A stretch of DNA of 14,669 nt. Source: Ruminococcus sp. (GTDB taxonomy: Bacteria > Bacillota > Clostridia > Oscillospirales > Ruminococcaceae). This document shows, in pieces, positions 14,474-14,669 of the stretch. The notes under the pieces are model-generated. The model searched no databases. It worked only from the letters and a program-made list of their open reading frames with translations, and was not told where the DNA came from. The DNA is taken from contig JAMPAO010000068.1 in NCBI GenBank assembly GCA_023667165.1, forward strand, positions 1-14,669, read 5' to 3'. Made by a program: the position numbers and the translations under genes. How positions within the stretch are numbered: the stretch's first letter is position 1; each line of letters opens with the position of its first letter.

Positions 14474-14669
14474 ATGTTTAACGCTTTCAAGGATTTTATG
14501 AAACGTGACGAACCCAAAAAGGAGGGTGATGAAAAAAAGTCAAAGAAAGGCACTGTTATCCTGCTTATATTCGTGGGACTTTCATTATTTAACATAATCG
14601 TCAGATTCATAAGCGGCGGCGATGAATACAGGAATGAAATGCTCTCGTATATCCGTGAGAATTTCCATA
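14474..14669 (+). CDS. Partial single-pass membrane protein, cut by the window end
   Basis: Only the first 65 codons are present, starting MFNAFKDFMKRDEPKKEG. A charged cytosolic stretch (about 1-25) is followed by one membrane helix (about 27-45, GTVILLIFVGLSLFNIIVRF) and then an outer segment (SGGDEYRNEMLSYIRENFH) that runs off the window. The start lies 3 bases after the upstream stop with a strong ribosome site, so it is the next gene of the transfer operon. The topology would fit a VirB8/TcpC-like scaffold or the wall-hydrolase partner of the preceding protein, but the domain that would decide is missing. No stop codon is in the window. Confidence 0.75.
   Translation, partial: MFNAFKDFMKRDEPKKEGDEKKSKKGTVILLIFVGLSLFNIIVRFISGGDEYRNEMLSYIRENFH

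Overview
The window is the replication and early transfer part of a Gram-positive conjugative element, either an ICE with its own replicon or a conjugative plasmid. It most likely comes from a gut Clostridia host (Ruminococcus, Oscillospiraceae or Lachnospiraceae type). This rests on the gene families (RepA_N-type initiator, DUF3801/PcfB-like protein, Gram-positive VirD4, PrgI, VirB4, CD1108-like protein), strong AGGAGG-type ribosome sites, TTG and GTG starts, and a moderate GC content judged by eye. All genes read on the + strand with tiny gaps or overlaps. No integrase, relaxase, oriT or antibiotic-resistance gene is visible, so the element's ends lie outside the window.

Positions 1-215 are non-coding. 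They hold two strong hairpins, the second a good intrinsic terminator. Positions 216-4918 form the replication and DNA-processing block: an unrecognised 105-aa protein, a 713-aa initiator with two tandem RepA_N-like domains, a CHC2/TOPRIM primase overlapping its end, and a PP-loop (PAPS-reductase-like) enzyme. Inside the initiator gene is an iteron array (22-bp period), then in-frame AT-rich 15-bp repeats and a palindrome. This is a candidate replication origin embedded in the coding sequence.

Positions 4952-14669 are the type IV secretion block: an enlarged PcfB/DUF3801-like protein, the VirD4 coupling ATPase, a small pilin-like protein with a signal peptide, a hairpin, a VirB6/TrbL-like membrane protein, PrgI, the VirB4 ATPase, a large CD1108-like membrane protein, and the start of another single-pass membrane protein cut by the window edge. 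Together they would process DNA, deliver it to the membrane channel, and power transfer across a Gram-positive envelope.

The most interesting signals are the origin-in-gene, where the repeat is kept at DNA level and read in all three frames, and the doubled initiator domain. Next come the PP-loop enzyme carried between primase and transfer genes, the repeat-containing tail of the PcfB-like protein, and the pilin-to-VirB6 hairpin.
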